Source: Cristatella mucedo
Taxonomy: Eukaryota; Bryozoa; Phylactolaemata; Cristatellidae
Direction: 5' to 3'
NCBI GenBank assembly: GCA_009760855.2
Contig: WPIO01000316.1
Location: 1 to 64,000 of the forward strand
Length of the DNA: 64,000 nt
Positions 1-11,312 of the stretch are shown here, piece by piece (position 1 is the first letter of the stretch; every line of letters starts with the position of its first letter). The translations under genes were made by a program, and so were the position numbers. Under the pieces are notes generated by a model, which made no database searches, was not told the origin of the DNA, and saw nothing but the letters and a program-made list of their open reading frames with translations.

Positions 1-1072
1 ATCATGCTTCAAAAACAAACAAAATGAATAATAAGGTTAGGGGTGACATGCACAGGGTCAGCATGCAAATGTGGTTAGTGGCAGCATGCACACTGTCAGC
101 ACGCATAAGCACATCAAGGACGAATCACAAGGACCCACTAAATGCTGTCCTAAATAGGTGTGTTTTTAAGTTTCTTTTAAATGTGGTCAGGTCAGGGGAT
201 GTTCTGACGCAGGTCGGGAGGGAGTACCAGGCTTTGGGAGCATACGAGCTAAATGCACGGTCTCCAAAGGATTTAAGGTTTGTACGAGGTATTTCCAGAC
301 TGTTGGATTCCGAAAAGCGGGTGGTACGATGCTTGGCCTGATTGGGGAGTATATCTGAAAGATAGGCTGGAGCCATAGAATGAAGAGACCTAAAAGTGAG
401 CAACAAAACCTTGAAGTCAATCCGTTGCTTGACTGGTAGCCAGTGCAGGTCGGCGAGAAGTGGAGTAATGTGGCAACTGCGACGCTCACGACAGACAAGC
501 CTAGCTGCAGAGTTTTGCACCAGCTGCAATCGCCTGATCGCACATGCTGGTAGGCCAGTAAGCAGTGAGTTGCAGAAGTCGAGACAGGATGTCACGAATG
601 CATGGACCAACTTGGACGTGGTATCCTTATCTAAACAAGCCCTAATTTTAGCAATGTTATGAAGCTGAAAATAGGCAGATTTGACTGTGGAGCTGATGTG
701 GTCGTCTAACGAGAGGTCGCTTTGGAATATGACACCTAGATTTCGAGCTGATTCAGCTGGAGATATGCTGGCAGAGCCAATTTTGAAATTCAGCCTTTCC
801 AATTTCTGAATCACACTAGGTTTGCCCATAACTAGCAAGTTAGTTTTATCATCGTTTAGTTTTAGAAAATTTGCTGCCATCCATGATCGGATGTCATCAA
901 TGCATGCAGCAAGTGAGTTGAGAGAATTTGAGGTGCTCGAAGGCTGGAAGGGATCAAAGCAAACGTACAACTGAGTGTCATCCGCATAGAAGTGAAAGCC
1001 TAGATTGTGCTTGGCAATCACATCAGCAAGAGGCAGAGTATAAACGGTGAAAAGGACCGGACCTAGCACAGA
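1..1072 (-). mobile_element. LINE-A copy 1 (L2/CR1-like non-LTR retrotransposon, 5'-truncated, tail cut by window start)
   Basis: On the minus strand an open frame (125-1069) encodes the second half of a LINE reverse transcriptase. It begins just after the GVPQGS box, carries the catalytic FYADD motif near its start, then the thumb and C-terminal region (LLADLHWLPVKQRIDFK, ending FSGSL). The 3' UTR motifs shared by all LINE-A copies follow to base 1. The 5' break at about 1072 lies at the GSVLGP box and abuts a satellite made of LINE-A 3' UTR sequence in the opposite orientation. The frame is intact but lacks the endonuclease and first RT boxes, so it is a dead 5'-truncated copy. Assignment to L2 rather than CR1 rests on the hairpin plus (ATT)n end and is an inference. 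Confidence 0.9.
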
Positions 1073-2068
1073 GCCGCCACTAAACCCTCTTGCATGCTGA
1101 TACTGTGCATGTTGCCACTAAATACGCTTGCATGCTGAGCTGTGCATTCTGCTACTAAACATACTGACATTTTGACACAGCTCATGCTGCCACTAGCCAC
1201 ATGTGCATGCCGACTTTTGTGAATGCTGCCACTAAAAATACTTGCAATGCTGACAAATCACATGCCTCCACTGGCCACACTTGCATGGTGACCCTGTGCA
1301 GGCTGCCACTAAACACACTTGCATGCTAACCCTGTGCATGCTGCCACTAATAAACCTTGAATGCTCACCCTGAGCATGCTTCAACTAAACGCAGTCGCAT
1401 GCTGATCCTGTCCATGCTACCTCTAAAGACATGGCCATACTGATCCTTTGAATGCTGCCACTAAACAGGCTTGCTTGCTGACCCTGTGCATGCTGCAGCT
1501 AAGCACACTTGCACACTGACCCTGTGCATGCTGCTACTAGCCACTCCTGCATGCTTACATCTATTCATGCTGCCACTATACACACTTTTATGCCGAACCT
1601 GTGCATTCTGCCACCATATTTGCATGTTGACACAGGGCATGCTGCCACTAGCTACACTTGCATGCTGACATCTGTGAATGCTGCCACTAAAAACACTTGC
1701 ATGCTGACCCTGTGCATGCTGGCACTAAACACACTTGCATCCTCACCCTGTGCATTCTGCCACTAGCCACACGTGCATGCTTACATTTGTTCATGCTGCC
1801 ACTAAACACACTTGCATGGTGACCCTGTGCACTGCGCCACTAAACACACTTGCATGCTGACATCTGTGCATGCTGCCACTAAACCCACTTGCATGCTGCC
1901 ACTGAACAATCTTGCGTGTTGACCCTGTGCATTATCCCACTGAACACACTTGCATGCTGAACCTGTGCATGCTTCCACTAAACACAGTTGCATGCTAACC
2001 CTGTGCATACTGCCACTGAACACACTTGCATGCTCACCCTGTGCATACTGCCACTAAGCACACTGGAC
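1073..2068 (+). repeat. ~38-bp satellite derived from the LINE-A 3' UTR, about 26 units
   Basis: Tandem units of about 38 bp (core GCATGCTGACCCTGTGCATG then CTGCCACTAAACACACTT) fill about 1 kb with point divergence and small indels. The same 38-bp period occurs as a two-unit duplication inside the LINE-A 3' UTR, for example 16807-16880 and 25925-25995. The array is therefore most simply an expansion of that UTR. Open frames inside it on both strands are low-complexity shadows. Confidence 0.9.
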
Positions 2069-2079
2069 AGTCAGTATCT

Positions 2080-2795
2080 GGGCTGACCCCCTTGGAGTAC
2101 ATGCTTGATATTCGATCAGCCGGTGCATTAAAATACCTGAAATTGATTTTCCTGGATGAGCTCGAATTGATCCTTTGCGAAAAAGAACTCACTCAAAGCA
2201 ATACGAAACTGCAACTGATTAATGTCAAGACACTCAAGAAATATATGTTCAAGCTGGTGGATGCTATCGAAAAAGATATGTCAAGGTCGTCACTTTCGCT
2301 CTTGTGTTTGATGGTTGGTCTGAGGATTCAGTTTGATGGTTGGTGTGGGGATTCAACACATTTTATTGATCTTTTTATCCTCTATCCTGGCAAGAAGCAT
2401 GCCGCTGATCCTGAAATTCATCTGTTGGCCTTCGCACCTCTCCTTGACGAGACGAATTTTACTGCCGAGAACCATGTGAATTTCATCAAGTCGGCACTTG
2501 AGTGGCCTTATTTTCCATCGACCCCTTTTTTGTTTGACTAGGGACAACTGCTCAATCAACAAGGCAACAATGGACCTTCTTGGTGTGCCACTTCTGGGAT
2601 GCCACACTCTCTGCTTTAATTTGGCTGTTGAAGCATATATAAGCACATTTCTCGAAACTGAATCAGAGTTGATGGAAAAGCTTATATCAAAGTTGTGAAC
2701 GCTCAAACAGTCAGACTTATTTCGCTTGAGGACATTCCATGCTCAGTCACTACCCAGAGTGTGTAAACGAGTGAATTTAATACCAAAAATCAGTA
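2080..2795 (+). pseudogene. hAT-superfamily transposase remnant
   Basis: The translation resembles the hAT-like transposases that share the pattern FDGW..DSTHF, then LLAFAPLLDE with AENHVNFI, then DNCSINKATMDLLGVPLLGC followed by FNLAV. These correspond to the first acidic block, the insertion region and the GDNC..N / GC.sHrlNLA block of that family. It is broken in at least three ways. A 25-bp tandem duplication at 2306-2330 / 2331-2355 shifts frame across the DGWSEDS block. A second frameshift lies near 2535. A stop occurs at 2696-2698, after which the same frame resumes (TLKQSDLFRLR). The BED finger and C-terminal dimerisation region are not seen; the 3' side stops at a LINE-A fragment. 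The family call is from motif recognition only. Confidence 0.65.
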
Positions 2796-2797
2796 CA

Positions 2798-2972
2798 ACA
2801 CAGACAAGCCTAGCAGCAGAGTTTTGCACCAGCTGCAATCGCCTGATCGCACATGCTGGTAGGCCAGTAAGCAGTGAGTTGCAGAAGTCGAGACGGGATG
2901 TCACGAATGCATGGACCAACTTGGACGTGATATCTTTATCTAAACAAGCCCGAATTTTAGAAATATTTCTAT
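2798..2972 (-). mobile_element. LINE-A copy 2, internal fragment
   Basis: This 175-bp fragment matches the C-terminal region of LINE-A (antisense of the segment encoding CNSLLTGLPA and the RRLQLVQNSAARLV box). It is truncated at both ends and abuts the hAT remnant. Confidence 0.85.
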
Positions 2973-3225
2973 TTCACTGGTATGATCCTTAGCTAGAGTG
3001 TCCGCACGCTCTTGGAGGACGATAGGAGGCTCCCAGGCTATTTTAGTCCCACTTCGACGTCCTCAAAAATGACCTCGTAAGTGTAATAATAATAATATTA
3101 CTTATTACCGCCACAATTTTTTTTATTATTTATAATACCACATTATTATTAATATCCCATATTAATATTATTATTATTAATCAGAATAACAACACATTTG
3201 TATAACCATAATCGAATGTTTACTG

Positions 3226-3370
3226 TTGGCATGGTTTGGTTTAGCGGTTAAGGTGCTCATCCCGGCCCCAGGTCTGGCTGAGGTCGTGGGCTCAAGCCCG
3301 GAGGCATATGTGAAGCGCCTGAATAGAGATTAAGTTCTCTTGGGGCGCTATACAAATGAATTATATTTAG
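3226..3370 (+). mobile_element. SINE-1 copy 1 (tRNA-derived)
   Basis: The head contains tRNA-like promoter boxes (A-box-like TGGTTTAGCGGTTAAGGTGC and B-box-like GGGCTCAAGCCC). The tail is a hairpin (AGCGCC / GGCGCT outer stem, AGAGA / TCTCT inner stem) followed by an AT-rich end. The same order recurs in at least six other places in the window. The tail copies the design of the LINE-A 3' end. Confidence 0.8.
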
Positions 3371-3389
3371 CATGCTCCATGTCGCCGAG

Positions 3390-3605
3390 CATAGAATGGT
3401 TAGAGGTGACAAGCACAAGGTCATCAAGCAAATACGGTTGTTACAATCAGTTTGAACATTGAACATTTGAACATTGTCTACTCGCAAAAGCAAGCGAATG
3501 GACTATTAAAAAGAACGCTAAAAGTGCTGTAATAAGTAGTTGCGTTTTAGCTTCTTTTTCAATTTCGTCAAGTCAGCCACTAGGGAATTTTCTAGCGATG
3601 TGAAA
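3390..3605 (-). mobile_element. LINE-A copy 3, old degenerate 3' fragment
   Basis: Diverged antisense matches to the LINE-A 3' UTR (3395-3445) and the end of the coding region (3515-3600), with a shortened middle. The divergence suggests an old copy. Confidence 0.5.
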
Positions 3606-3719
3606 ATGGGGACATTCAGACATCGCAGCAGAGGATCCTACAGCCTAACGATCAGATGACCGAGATACAAACGGATAGCATTATGAGGGACTTATTGCTG
3701 TTGCCATCTCGAAAGCACT

Positions 3720-3890
3720 CGTGACTCTGCTGTGCTTCCCACTTTGTCTTCGTTGCGGGAGAGCAAGTCTGTTGGCTACCGAATTCGTACCGAAAGCAGC
3801 TTAGGCTGGTGAGTTTACTATACAAAACTCTCCTTCGCAACACCCACAGAGTCTGTGGCTTTGTGGAGTTACAGACTGAGATACTTAATG
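3720..3890 (+). mobile_element. LINE-B copy 1, 3' end only
   Basis: Matches the last ~170 bp of LINE-B: the segment around GTTGGCTACCGAATTCGTAC, the GCTATACAAAACTCTCC block, and the closing TTGTGGAGTTACAGACTGAG just before the repeat tail. 5'-truncated. Confidence 0.75.
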
Positions 3891-4242
3891 TTGAGCCTAT
3901 TCGGTGTTGATAGAATCCCATCAACCTGATTGCTAGAACCGTAGTGACCCAATATATTCACTTCAATGTGTATGCTGAGCGTTTGAATCTGAAGTCGTTG
4001 TAGGACAGCTGCGAACTTACTATAATACTTACTTCACAGTTTCGTGTAATCATATCACTTTTTGCTGCTTGCCGAATGCTCAACCCTGGTGAAATAAAGC
4101 CCAGCGTCTTTTTATTCCTCTCTTTAAGATCTGCAGTGTCCGATTATTAAACGAGGCAGCCAAAGTGAAGGCCTCCATCGTAAATAAAGCTAAGTGAGGG
4201 CATCCAAGTTCACGGGAGTCAAGCGAACGGAGCATTAGGGAA

Positions 4243-4512
4243 ATGCAGCAGAGGCGATCGGAGCCCAATGGGAACGCATCTGAGGTGATCGGAGCCAATG
4301 GGAACGCAGCCGAGGCGATCGGACCCAATGGCAACACAGCAGATGCCACCGAAGCCAATGGGAACGCAGCTGAGGCCATCGAAGCCAAAGTGAAAGCTGC
4401 TGATGCCATCGGAGCCAACGGGAATGCAGCTGAGGCGATCGGAGCCAATGGGAACGCAGCGGAAGCGATCGTAACCAATGGGAACGCAGCCGAAGAGAGC
4501 GGCAGCAACTGA
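4243..4512 (+). repeat. 30-bp minisatellite, ~9 units (10-residue coding period)
   Basis: About nine units of 30 bp centred on GGAGCCAATGGGAACGCAGC. Because the period is a multiple of three and contains no stops, several frames are open. The plus frame reads as a 10-residue repeat around EAIGANGNAA; two minus frames also stay open for 157 and 170 codons. No flanking domain or splice context shows which, if any, is translated, so I do not call a gene. Confidence 0.8.
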
Positions 4513-4739
4513 AATCCAGCCTTGAGAATCTGAGCTCGCAGGAACTTGGCCAAGGCGAACCACGCCAGTGCCTGCTCTATTGTTGAAAACAGAACCGGGG
4601 TGAATGCGGTTGATAGAAGGGACCTGGAGAATCTCCGACCGCTGCACTTTCCTGAAGACTGTCAGGCTGATATGGCAGCTAGCTGCTGCATTAGGATTAG
4701 AACTAAAGCAGGGAAGGTTCCATTTGAACAATTTTAGAC

Positions 4740-5695
4740 AGGGAAATTCTATTGGGGAATGTTCACAGATATCTCTGGAATATAACTAGTACTGCTCTGA
4801 ACAATGAATTGAAAGATCTCTCCAAATGTTTAGATGGCTGATCGGTTTCCCTTAAGATACAGGCTCTGAATATAGGCTGCCTGCCCATCAAATTATCTTG
4901 TCTTAAAGCTAACTATAATCAGAGTCCGATGAAGATGTGACTTGAACTCGCTAGAAAAACCAGTTCTTCAAGCCTTGCTAATGACAACGAGTGAATTCAA
5001 AAAAGCCTTCTGAATTGAACAGATTACTTTTAAAAATAAAGGAAATGATAAATTCGTAAATTTATTGCAAGACTTCTTAACATCTATTGAAAGTTTTGCA
5101 TAATTATTGATGCCTTTACGATTAATGGAAATGATCTTTCAAAGTTCATCCATAATTTATCGAAGATAATGTAGGCGTCCGTTTACTATAGCTTTGACTT
5201 AAAGGTATTTTAGTGGATTTTTAATTATCTTCTTTCAAATTTCGAGGTAGATTAGTGCTGCTCAATAAAACTTGCACTGTTTTGCAAGATTTGTGGAAAT
5301 TTCTACAGGCTGCGGCAAAATATTCAGGAATAGCAAGACATCTAATTCAGAGTCGGCGCATGCAAGTGTTAAGCATCTGTGTGCTCGGGATGTGCATGGG
5401 ACTCGGCACACTATGCGGCTGAGATTTAGAGCAGCTTATAGGACAGAAGCTGGTACAACAGTCACTCGTTTCAACTAGTTGCTACTCTTTTGCCACACTA
5501 CTTCTTTGACACTGCTACAAAAATGCCAAGATTTACTTCGGTTAATCTTGTCACTGCACTTTTGTATATTATACTTATCTTGGATGAAATCCAAAGCTTC
5601 ACATAAGATATACCATATTGCCGTTGATCGCAGACTGTGCAACAAATCTCCATGATATCTATTTCTAATATCAACATCCTGGCGCCAACGCCCTA
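4740..5695. other. AT-rich interval without a recognisable feature
   Basis: No open frame with recognisable similarity and none of the repeat families of this window was seen here. Confidence 0.4.
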
Positions 5696-5697
5696 CC

Positions 5698-6235
5698 CTA
5701 CATTTTATTACTGCTACTAAGGCCAGTCGGAAGTAGGCTCCAGGCTTTGTGAGCATACGCATAACAGGCTCAGTGTCCACAAGATTTTAACCCGATGAGG
5801 GTATTGATCTGACAGGTTAGGTAGGCTCACGAGATGAAGGGTCCTAAAAAAGTGTGACTGAACCTTGAAATCGATGCGCAGCTTGGCTGGGATCCAGCGC
5901 AGGTCAGCTAGAAGTAGTGTGGTGCGGCAAATTACGACGCTCTCGACGGACAAGCCTAGCTGCAGAGGTATGCACTAGCTGTGAGAGCCTGATTGCACTA
6001 GCCGGTCGATCACCAAGCATTAAGTAACAAAAGCCGAATTGGGATATCACCATTGCATGAATCAATTTAGATCTGATATCCCTATCTAGACAAGCCCGAA
6101 TTGTAGCAACCATATGCAGCTGACAGCAGGCAGAGTTCACTTTGGAGCTGGTGCGGTCGTCTATTGAAAGGTCACTTGGGATCGGGACACGTGGATTTCA
6201 TTCAGATTCTACAGGAGATATGCTGGCACAGCCGG
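5698..6235 (-). mobile_element. LINE-A-related fragment, diverged
   Basis: Antisense matches to the LINE-A C-terminal coding region continue through this block (LLADLRWIPAKLRIDFK, RLSQLVHTSAARLVRRERR, IRACLDRDIRSKLIHAM). Two minus frames (5717-5953, 5904-6140) carry successive parts, so at least one frameshift separates them. Divergence is much greater than among most LINE-A copies, suggesting an older insertion or a related subfamily. Confidence 0.75.
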
Positions 6236-7080
6236 TTCAGCCGCAGCAGCCGCTCACGAGCAGCAGAGCCGCCTTCACGGTGACTTGGCGACTTAATGGT
6301 GACTTGAGTGGAGGACATGCAAGGCAGCATTCCGCTCCGCCCAGCGACTGGCCCGAGCGCGGCAGCTCGCACTCGCGGGCTCTCAGGCGAAGCCATTTTG
6401 TGCGGGCCATCATTGGCTCTTCTACAACTGAGGAGGTGACGAGAACCTCCATTGCCACTAGCACCTCTGGCCACGCCCTACTGCCACGCCCAAATGCCGA
6501 TGCCGGAAGAGATCGATCAATACGGCGTCGGCTGATGTCGTGTTGTGCACCACATTATGCACACCGAACATTCACAACTGGGTATGTAAAAACACGCTCC
6601 GTTTTAGGCATCAAAATTATATACCCGTGCGTCCCTTGCGTGAGCACGGAGTTAAACGGCATTGCAAGCTCAGCGATTCTCAGCTCCGGTATTGAACGGT
6701 CAAAAAATCTGGAAAGATGAGATCTGCTTTAAGTGTAAGTGCTTAAACATGCACAAATTGTGTAAGTACAATTTACTTTAAAATACCCAGGATAGGAACT
6801 TACTTAAATAAGCTCGTCCACGCCCCAAGCTCTAATTTCAGTCGTCTACATAAAGTAGTCTCTCACAAAACTTTAACTTACAATCGATTAAAATTAATTT
6901 TAATGCGATTGAATCAAGAGCATTTAAACAACTGCCGCTGCAGTTCCAGTGCTCAGTATCAGTTTCAGCTTGAGTAGGGTGTGGTGACGTCGAAAAAGCC
7001 ATCTGAGCTTGGACCGAGATGTTGTTGGAGGATTTGAGATTGAATCGCTAATACTGATTATGGAGTGGCTTTAACTTCAA
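6236..7080. other. GC-rich then AT-rich interval, no gene called
   Basis: Bases 6240-6560 are GC-rich. The longest plus frame here (6142-6720) begins inside antisense LINE-A sequence and matches nothing I recognise. No repeat family was identified. Confidence 0.35.
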
Positions 7081-7082
7081 CA

Positions 7083-7165
7083 GTTCAAAGAACGCTGTAG
7101 CATACTAGCGATTATAATAGAAGTTCGAAGAACGCTGTGGCTTACTAGCGATTATAATAGAAGTG
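7083..7165 (+). repeat. ~40-bp tandem duplication
   Basis: Two adjacent copies of a unit ending ACTAGCGATTATAATAGAAG differ at only a few positions. Confidence 0.8.
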
Positions 7166-7208
7166 AGAGATTGACATTATTTTGGAGAAAGGATAAGGCT
7201 AATCCTGT

Positions 7209-7310
7209 GGGTAATTAAAATATAATATAATTCATTTATATAGCACCCAAATAGAACTATTTTTCTATTCGGGCGCTTCACATATGCTTAACCAGTGAGC
7301 CAAAGCAAAT
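7209..7310 (-). mobile_element. SINE-1 copy 2, fragment
   Basis: Antisense of the SINE-1 tail (ATATAATTCATTTATATAGC, then a GGGCGCTTCAC block) joined to a remnant of the A-box region (CTTAACCAGTGAGCCA). The middle of the element is missing. Confidence 0.6.
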
Positions 7311-7384
7311 ATTATCTTATCGATGCTAACGGCGCATGAGTTGCAATAGCCAACATACTAATCCCGCTCGGACTAATGCTACTA

Positions 7385-7478
7385 ATGCACGATGAGGCTG
7401 AAACTAGAGCAGCAGTTCAACTAGGTATGGAACAGCCAAGCAATTGCCAGCCTTGCGGGTCGGCTTAAGAACTTTCCC
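7385..7478 (-). mobile_element. LINE-B fragment, internal
   Basis: Antisense match to the LINE-B segment encoding LTHKARHGLAPSYLAELLHQ and FQP, with several substitutions. Confidence 0.55.
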
Positions 7479-9290
7479 GCATGTGCTAATGCTAATAGCG
7501 ACAGTACGTCGGAAAATGAGAAAACCTGTACATAAACTCAAGCTCAACCGACTGGATTCTTCAGTGGAATCTTGCCTTTGAACAGGCTTTCAGAATTCTG
7601 CACAGACATGGATAGAATCATTTCCATTAAAAGCACAGGACTCACCCTTAACAAAGTAGCGTTGGGAGGTACGAATGTTTTGCGCTTTGCAGCTGCTTCT
7701 GCAGCTACCACAACTGGCAATACCCGAATATTCGTCGGCAATCACCGTCCAATTATTCTTAAAGTTAGGCAAAGCATTTCGATGCAAAAACCTCTAATAG
7801 ATAAAACGGGAAAATTAAATAGTATATTTAAATCATTTACACAATTAGAAGACGTAAAATATTGCCTATAACTAAGAGCATTCAAGAAACGTATGGACTA
7901 AATGTTAGGCGCAAGATGAAAAAATTGTAAGGGGGCATTATCGCATCTTAAAATAATAATAAATAGGCTTTTACACTATTTGTAGCACAGTATTTAAATA
8001 CGCTAACGTTGAAAGCGTTGCAGCAAGACCTGGAGGTGGAAGTCATTACCCAGAAGCGATGCACGTAACTCGCTTCCCACAAGCTCAATGAGCTATATCT
8101 TACATGGATTTTACTCAGTTTTAGAAACAGCTCCCTCGGTGTGTGCTCGAAAGTGCTCGAGCTGGATGGCTCGAGAAATATGAGGCAGGCTCACTCGGCT
8201 GCTCCACCTGTGATGTCGGCGGAGGATGGCGTCGGCGGCTTGGGCGCAGAGTACCAGCCGCCGACATCTAATGCTCGAGAGGCAAAAGCATGCCGGGCCG
8301 GCGGCAGCCGACGTCGACCTGCTGCTCTTCGATCGCGCGGCGGCAGGCAGCGTGACTGGCGCCGTGGCCTTGGATTGGCAGTTGCATACGATGAGCTGCT
8401 CGGCTGCCTTCAAGACCCGGTCAGTCAGCTGAGGTCCGCATGAGCGCTAGTGCCGAGCCATCGCTGTGTGTCTTCTTATCCCTGCATGGCAGAGCTGCCA
8501 CGCTGGAGAGCACTGTCGATGGCCGAGTGATTGGACAGCTTCAATGCTCCAATGAGCCACGGGCTCCAGCAGGTTTTAGGCGTTTAGTGATGGACTGCAC
8601 GCAAGGGCACTCACGTGGACCTCACGTGATGCCAAAAATACTGCAGTTTAAAAAATCAGCTCCACCGGCACACCAGGCTATCTCGTACCTATAAGGAGCC
8701 AAGCTCGAGAAAGGGCACCGTCCAGAAGTGTGCGTTGCACTCAGCATTGCGTGCCTATGTGTCTGTGTTTATATCATGTGTTTTACCGTTTAGACGTAAG
8801 TGTGTTTGTTTTACTTCAAAATAACAGCAACATTTATTTTTTTTGCAATGCATGAATCCAGATACATTATGGTACACTAATGGAGCCAGCTACAGGTCAG
8901 TGGCCGTCTGCTCTTCTGAAGAAGCAAGGGGTCTTGCAAACATGCTTAGTTTAGGGATATACAACAGGAAACTAGGAACAGAACATGCATTAAAACAGGC
9001 TATTAGTACTGAGCGAAATGTTGACACACTGCACATGAGGTTTGCTTAGTAAACTGCTGCAAAAACTTTCACCTGCATCTGGCTAGGCATGAAAAACATT
9101 AAAATCTCCACCGTGAACAGCGCCGCAGGTGCAGTTAAGTATGTCCATCGAAACGCTCGCAGAGATGTGCTGAGAGCGCGATTCGATTCAATCTCTCCCT
9201 GCGTTCGCTCGCCTGCATGAATATGTGCGGCGCTCGGGTATCGACAGTACTTCAATCTCGCAATGCTGACAGGGCATGCTGTCAGCTACA
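7479..9290. other. Interval without a supported gene; GC-rich block 8120-8700
   Basis: Several open frames of 60-100 codons overlap on both strands, mostly in the GC-rich block at 8120-8700. None shows a motif, splice context or family resemblance I can name. No repeat family of this window is present. Confidence 0.35.
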
Positions 9291-9296
9291 CGTAGA

Positions 9297-11148
9297 CTAA
9301 CGCTTCTTCTTTGCTGGAATGCTGTCGCAATTCAAAGTCTGTCCATGCGACCTCTTTTGACTTGGCGACGACGCTCGATTCGACGTGCTCCCGAGTTTTC
9401 GCCCCGCGTGCATGCACCTTCGGCTTCCGACTGCTTCGGTTCTTCTGCTCACTGACGTTCGTTGAACGGGAATCACCACGCCACGCTTACTAGCGATCCT
9501 GCGCTTTCTTTTAATCTGTCGTTGCTCATACGGTGCTGCTGCTGCTGCCCCATTGGGCTTACCAAATATCTCAAGGGCTGTCCAAAGAGCGGATGTGACG
9601 TCGGACGATGACGTCGCTTCGATGCGGTTGACATACGATCGTACGGCAGGCTCTCCTGCCTGGCGGTCGTGCTTGAAGCGCCTTATTATAGTTTGTGCTG
9701 CCTCCGCGATCTTCTGCTCAAGTAGCTCGTAGCGAGCATTCTCAGTTTGAGGGTCTGCACCGGCTTCCTGGTGATTTCCGTCACCTTCATGTCGTCTGTC
9801 GCTGCTAGAGCGCTCTAATTCTCCTGATAATTCCGAGACAGGTTCTCGAGCGTCAAGCAGAGGCAAGGGGGCTTGCCCCGATGCCTGGACGCAAGCGGCC
9901 GAGCCAGAGAGTGGGCAGAACCAGTGCTGCGGAACGCTCGTCTGCCCAGTCGCTAGAAACAAGATGTGCTGACGCATTCGGTCGTCGGCTATTGGAAAGA
10001 AGTCGGCAGTCGTTACCTGGCGATATCGTACGACTCCATACTGGTGCTGGCAAGGAGCTCTGCTCAGTCCTGCAGAGCAGGTGCAGAAGCCGTGAGCCAC
10101 ATCAACGTCGTACAGGACGTCGCTGTCGGTCTCACTCCTCACTCTATATATCCCTGCTGCATCGCCGTCGTAAATCATGTCAGGCGTGACACTTCCCTTT
10201 GCTAAGAGGTATCTCTTGGACAGCGATGCATCTAACCTTCCATTCGCCAAGTCTATTAGCCTGCGTTCGTAGTACTCAGGCAAGCGGGTCACAAGAAAGT
10301 GGAATAGCTGAGCCGGAGAATAAGCCCACACTCGCTCAAATACTTTGTCCTTGAGAACCCTCATAGCCGCCTCGGCGTAGTTATTTGTGTTATTTTCCCG
10401 CAGAGGCAAATCCGACCTCATGCAAATGGCCCATTCATTTCGCCTAGAATACCAATGCCTACAATGCGCCAAAAATGCTTCGCGGTTAGAGGCGACCGGA
10501 TCGGCTTGAAGAGCTCGAAATTTGTCGCGAAATTCATCCGGGGAAGCTGCGTAGACGAGGGATTTGAATAATGAAAGCAGATGAGGCCGATCAGCCTTCG
10601 GTATAGCACAGCTCTCTGTCCACAAATAGCGCCACGTTGCCTGGAGAACGTGAAAGACGCAAAGAAGACGCTTCGCGTCAGGATAGACGTCGCTAAGGCT
10701 TCCAATCTCACTGTCACTGCCGTCTGTCATGAACACCTGCGGACCTCTTTCGTTTCTACCAAAGAAAGCCCCCTGTGGCAGAATGTCGTTAAAAAGTCTC
10801 AGAGCCAACGTTATGTCCTCCTTCGAATCCGACATTGTGACCAAGCATCCTAATGGCAAGCCTCCGGCCGAGCTATGTGTCATGATTAAAAACACCCTAC
10901 ATTCGCACTTATCCAGGCCCACGGAAGAGTCGACAAAAACAATGTCGCCACTGTGAGGATGATTGGTGTGTACCCGACGCATTAGAGGGGTGCAAATCGC
11001 TGCGATTAGTTGGCCATTGTGCCCTACAACTTTGGTGCAATCTGTCTCCATTTGCAAGTTATATAATGCAGCTGCTCTCTCAACCTCGGCGATCATTTCG
11101 GGACCTCGTCTTGAACCGTACGACTTTTTGAAAATCTTGCTGTACAGT
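9297..11148 (-). CDS. MULE transposase, exon 3 (catalytic core, SWIM finger, C-terminus)
   Basis: This exon carries a Mutator-like (MULE) DDE transposase core. In order it has FVDSSVG with the first catalytic aspartate, FMTDGSDSE with the second, the CVFHVLQATW C-x2-H block, NNTNNYAEA with the catalytic glutamate, and a SWIM zinc finger (FCTCSAG...PCQHQ, i.e. C-x-C...C-x-H). Counting the open frame from its ATG at 11171, D81, D150, E267 and C363/C365/C374/H376 are the key residues. The C-terminus is rich in Lys/Arg and ends AKKKR, a likely nuclear localisation signal. The frame is open for 624 codons up to 11171, but the last ~8 codons are probably intronic: a CTTGCAG acceptor at 11150-11149 fits the upstream exon in phase. 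The enzyme would excise and reinsert a MULE transposon; a host-domesticated role is possible. No terminal inverted repeats or target duplications were found. Confidence 0.9.
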
Positions 11149-11312
11149 CTGCAAGCAGATAGTGCAAACAATTATGTGGCATGCACAGCACGAGCTTGTA
11201 GCTCAACAACAAAGCCCCGGTAACAGCTAATGCCCAGGATGAGTCATTCGCTGAAGCAAAACGAGCGACTTTACTAGAACCGAGCTGCATTGTGTTAAGC
11301 CGAAGTGCATAC

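Noticed and set aside
24-341. Open frame of 105 codons on the plus strand, also seen near 16571-16888 (-), 42891-43154 (-), 48689-49027 (+)
   Set aside because: It is the antisense of the LINE-A C-terminus and 3' UTR; it recurs only because the element recurs.
396-662. Plus-strand frame SNKTLKSIRCLTGSQCRSAR, repeated near 2726, 25364, 49082, 58614 and 62456
   Set aside because: Antisense shadow of the LINE-A C-terminal coding region, present wherever LINE-A is well preserved.
1471-2023. Cys/His-rich open frames on both strands
   Set aside because: Produced by the 38-bp satellite; no domain beyond the repeat.
1073-2068. CRISPR-like array
   Set aside because: The 38-bp units are contiguous and without spacers; they match the LINE-A 3' UTR.
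6142-6720. 192-codon plus frame
   Set aside because: It starts in antisense LINE-A sequence and continues through unrelated GC-rich DNA; no domain, no splice context.
9881-10189. Plus-strand frames within 9.3-11.2 kb
   Set aside because: Shadows of the MULE exon on the opposite strand.
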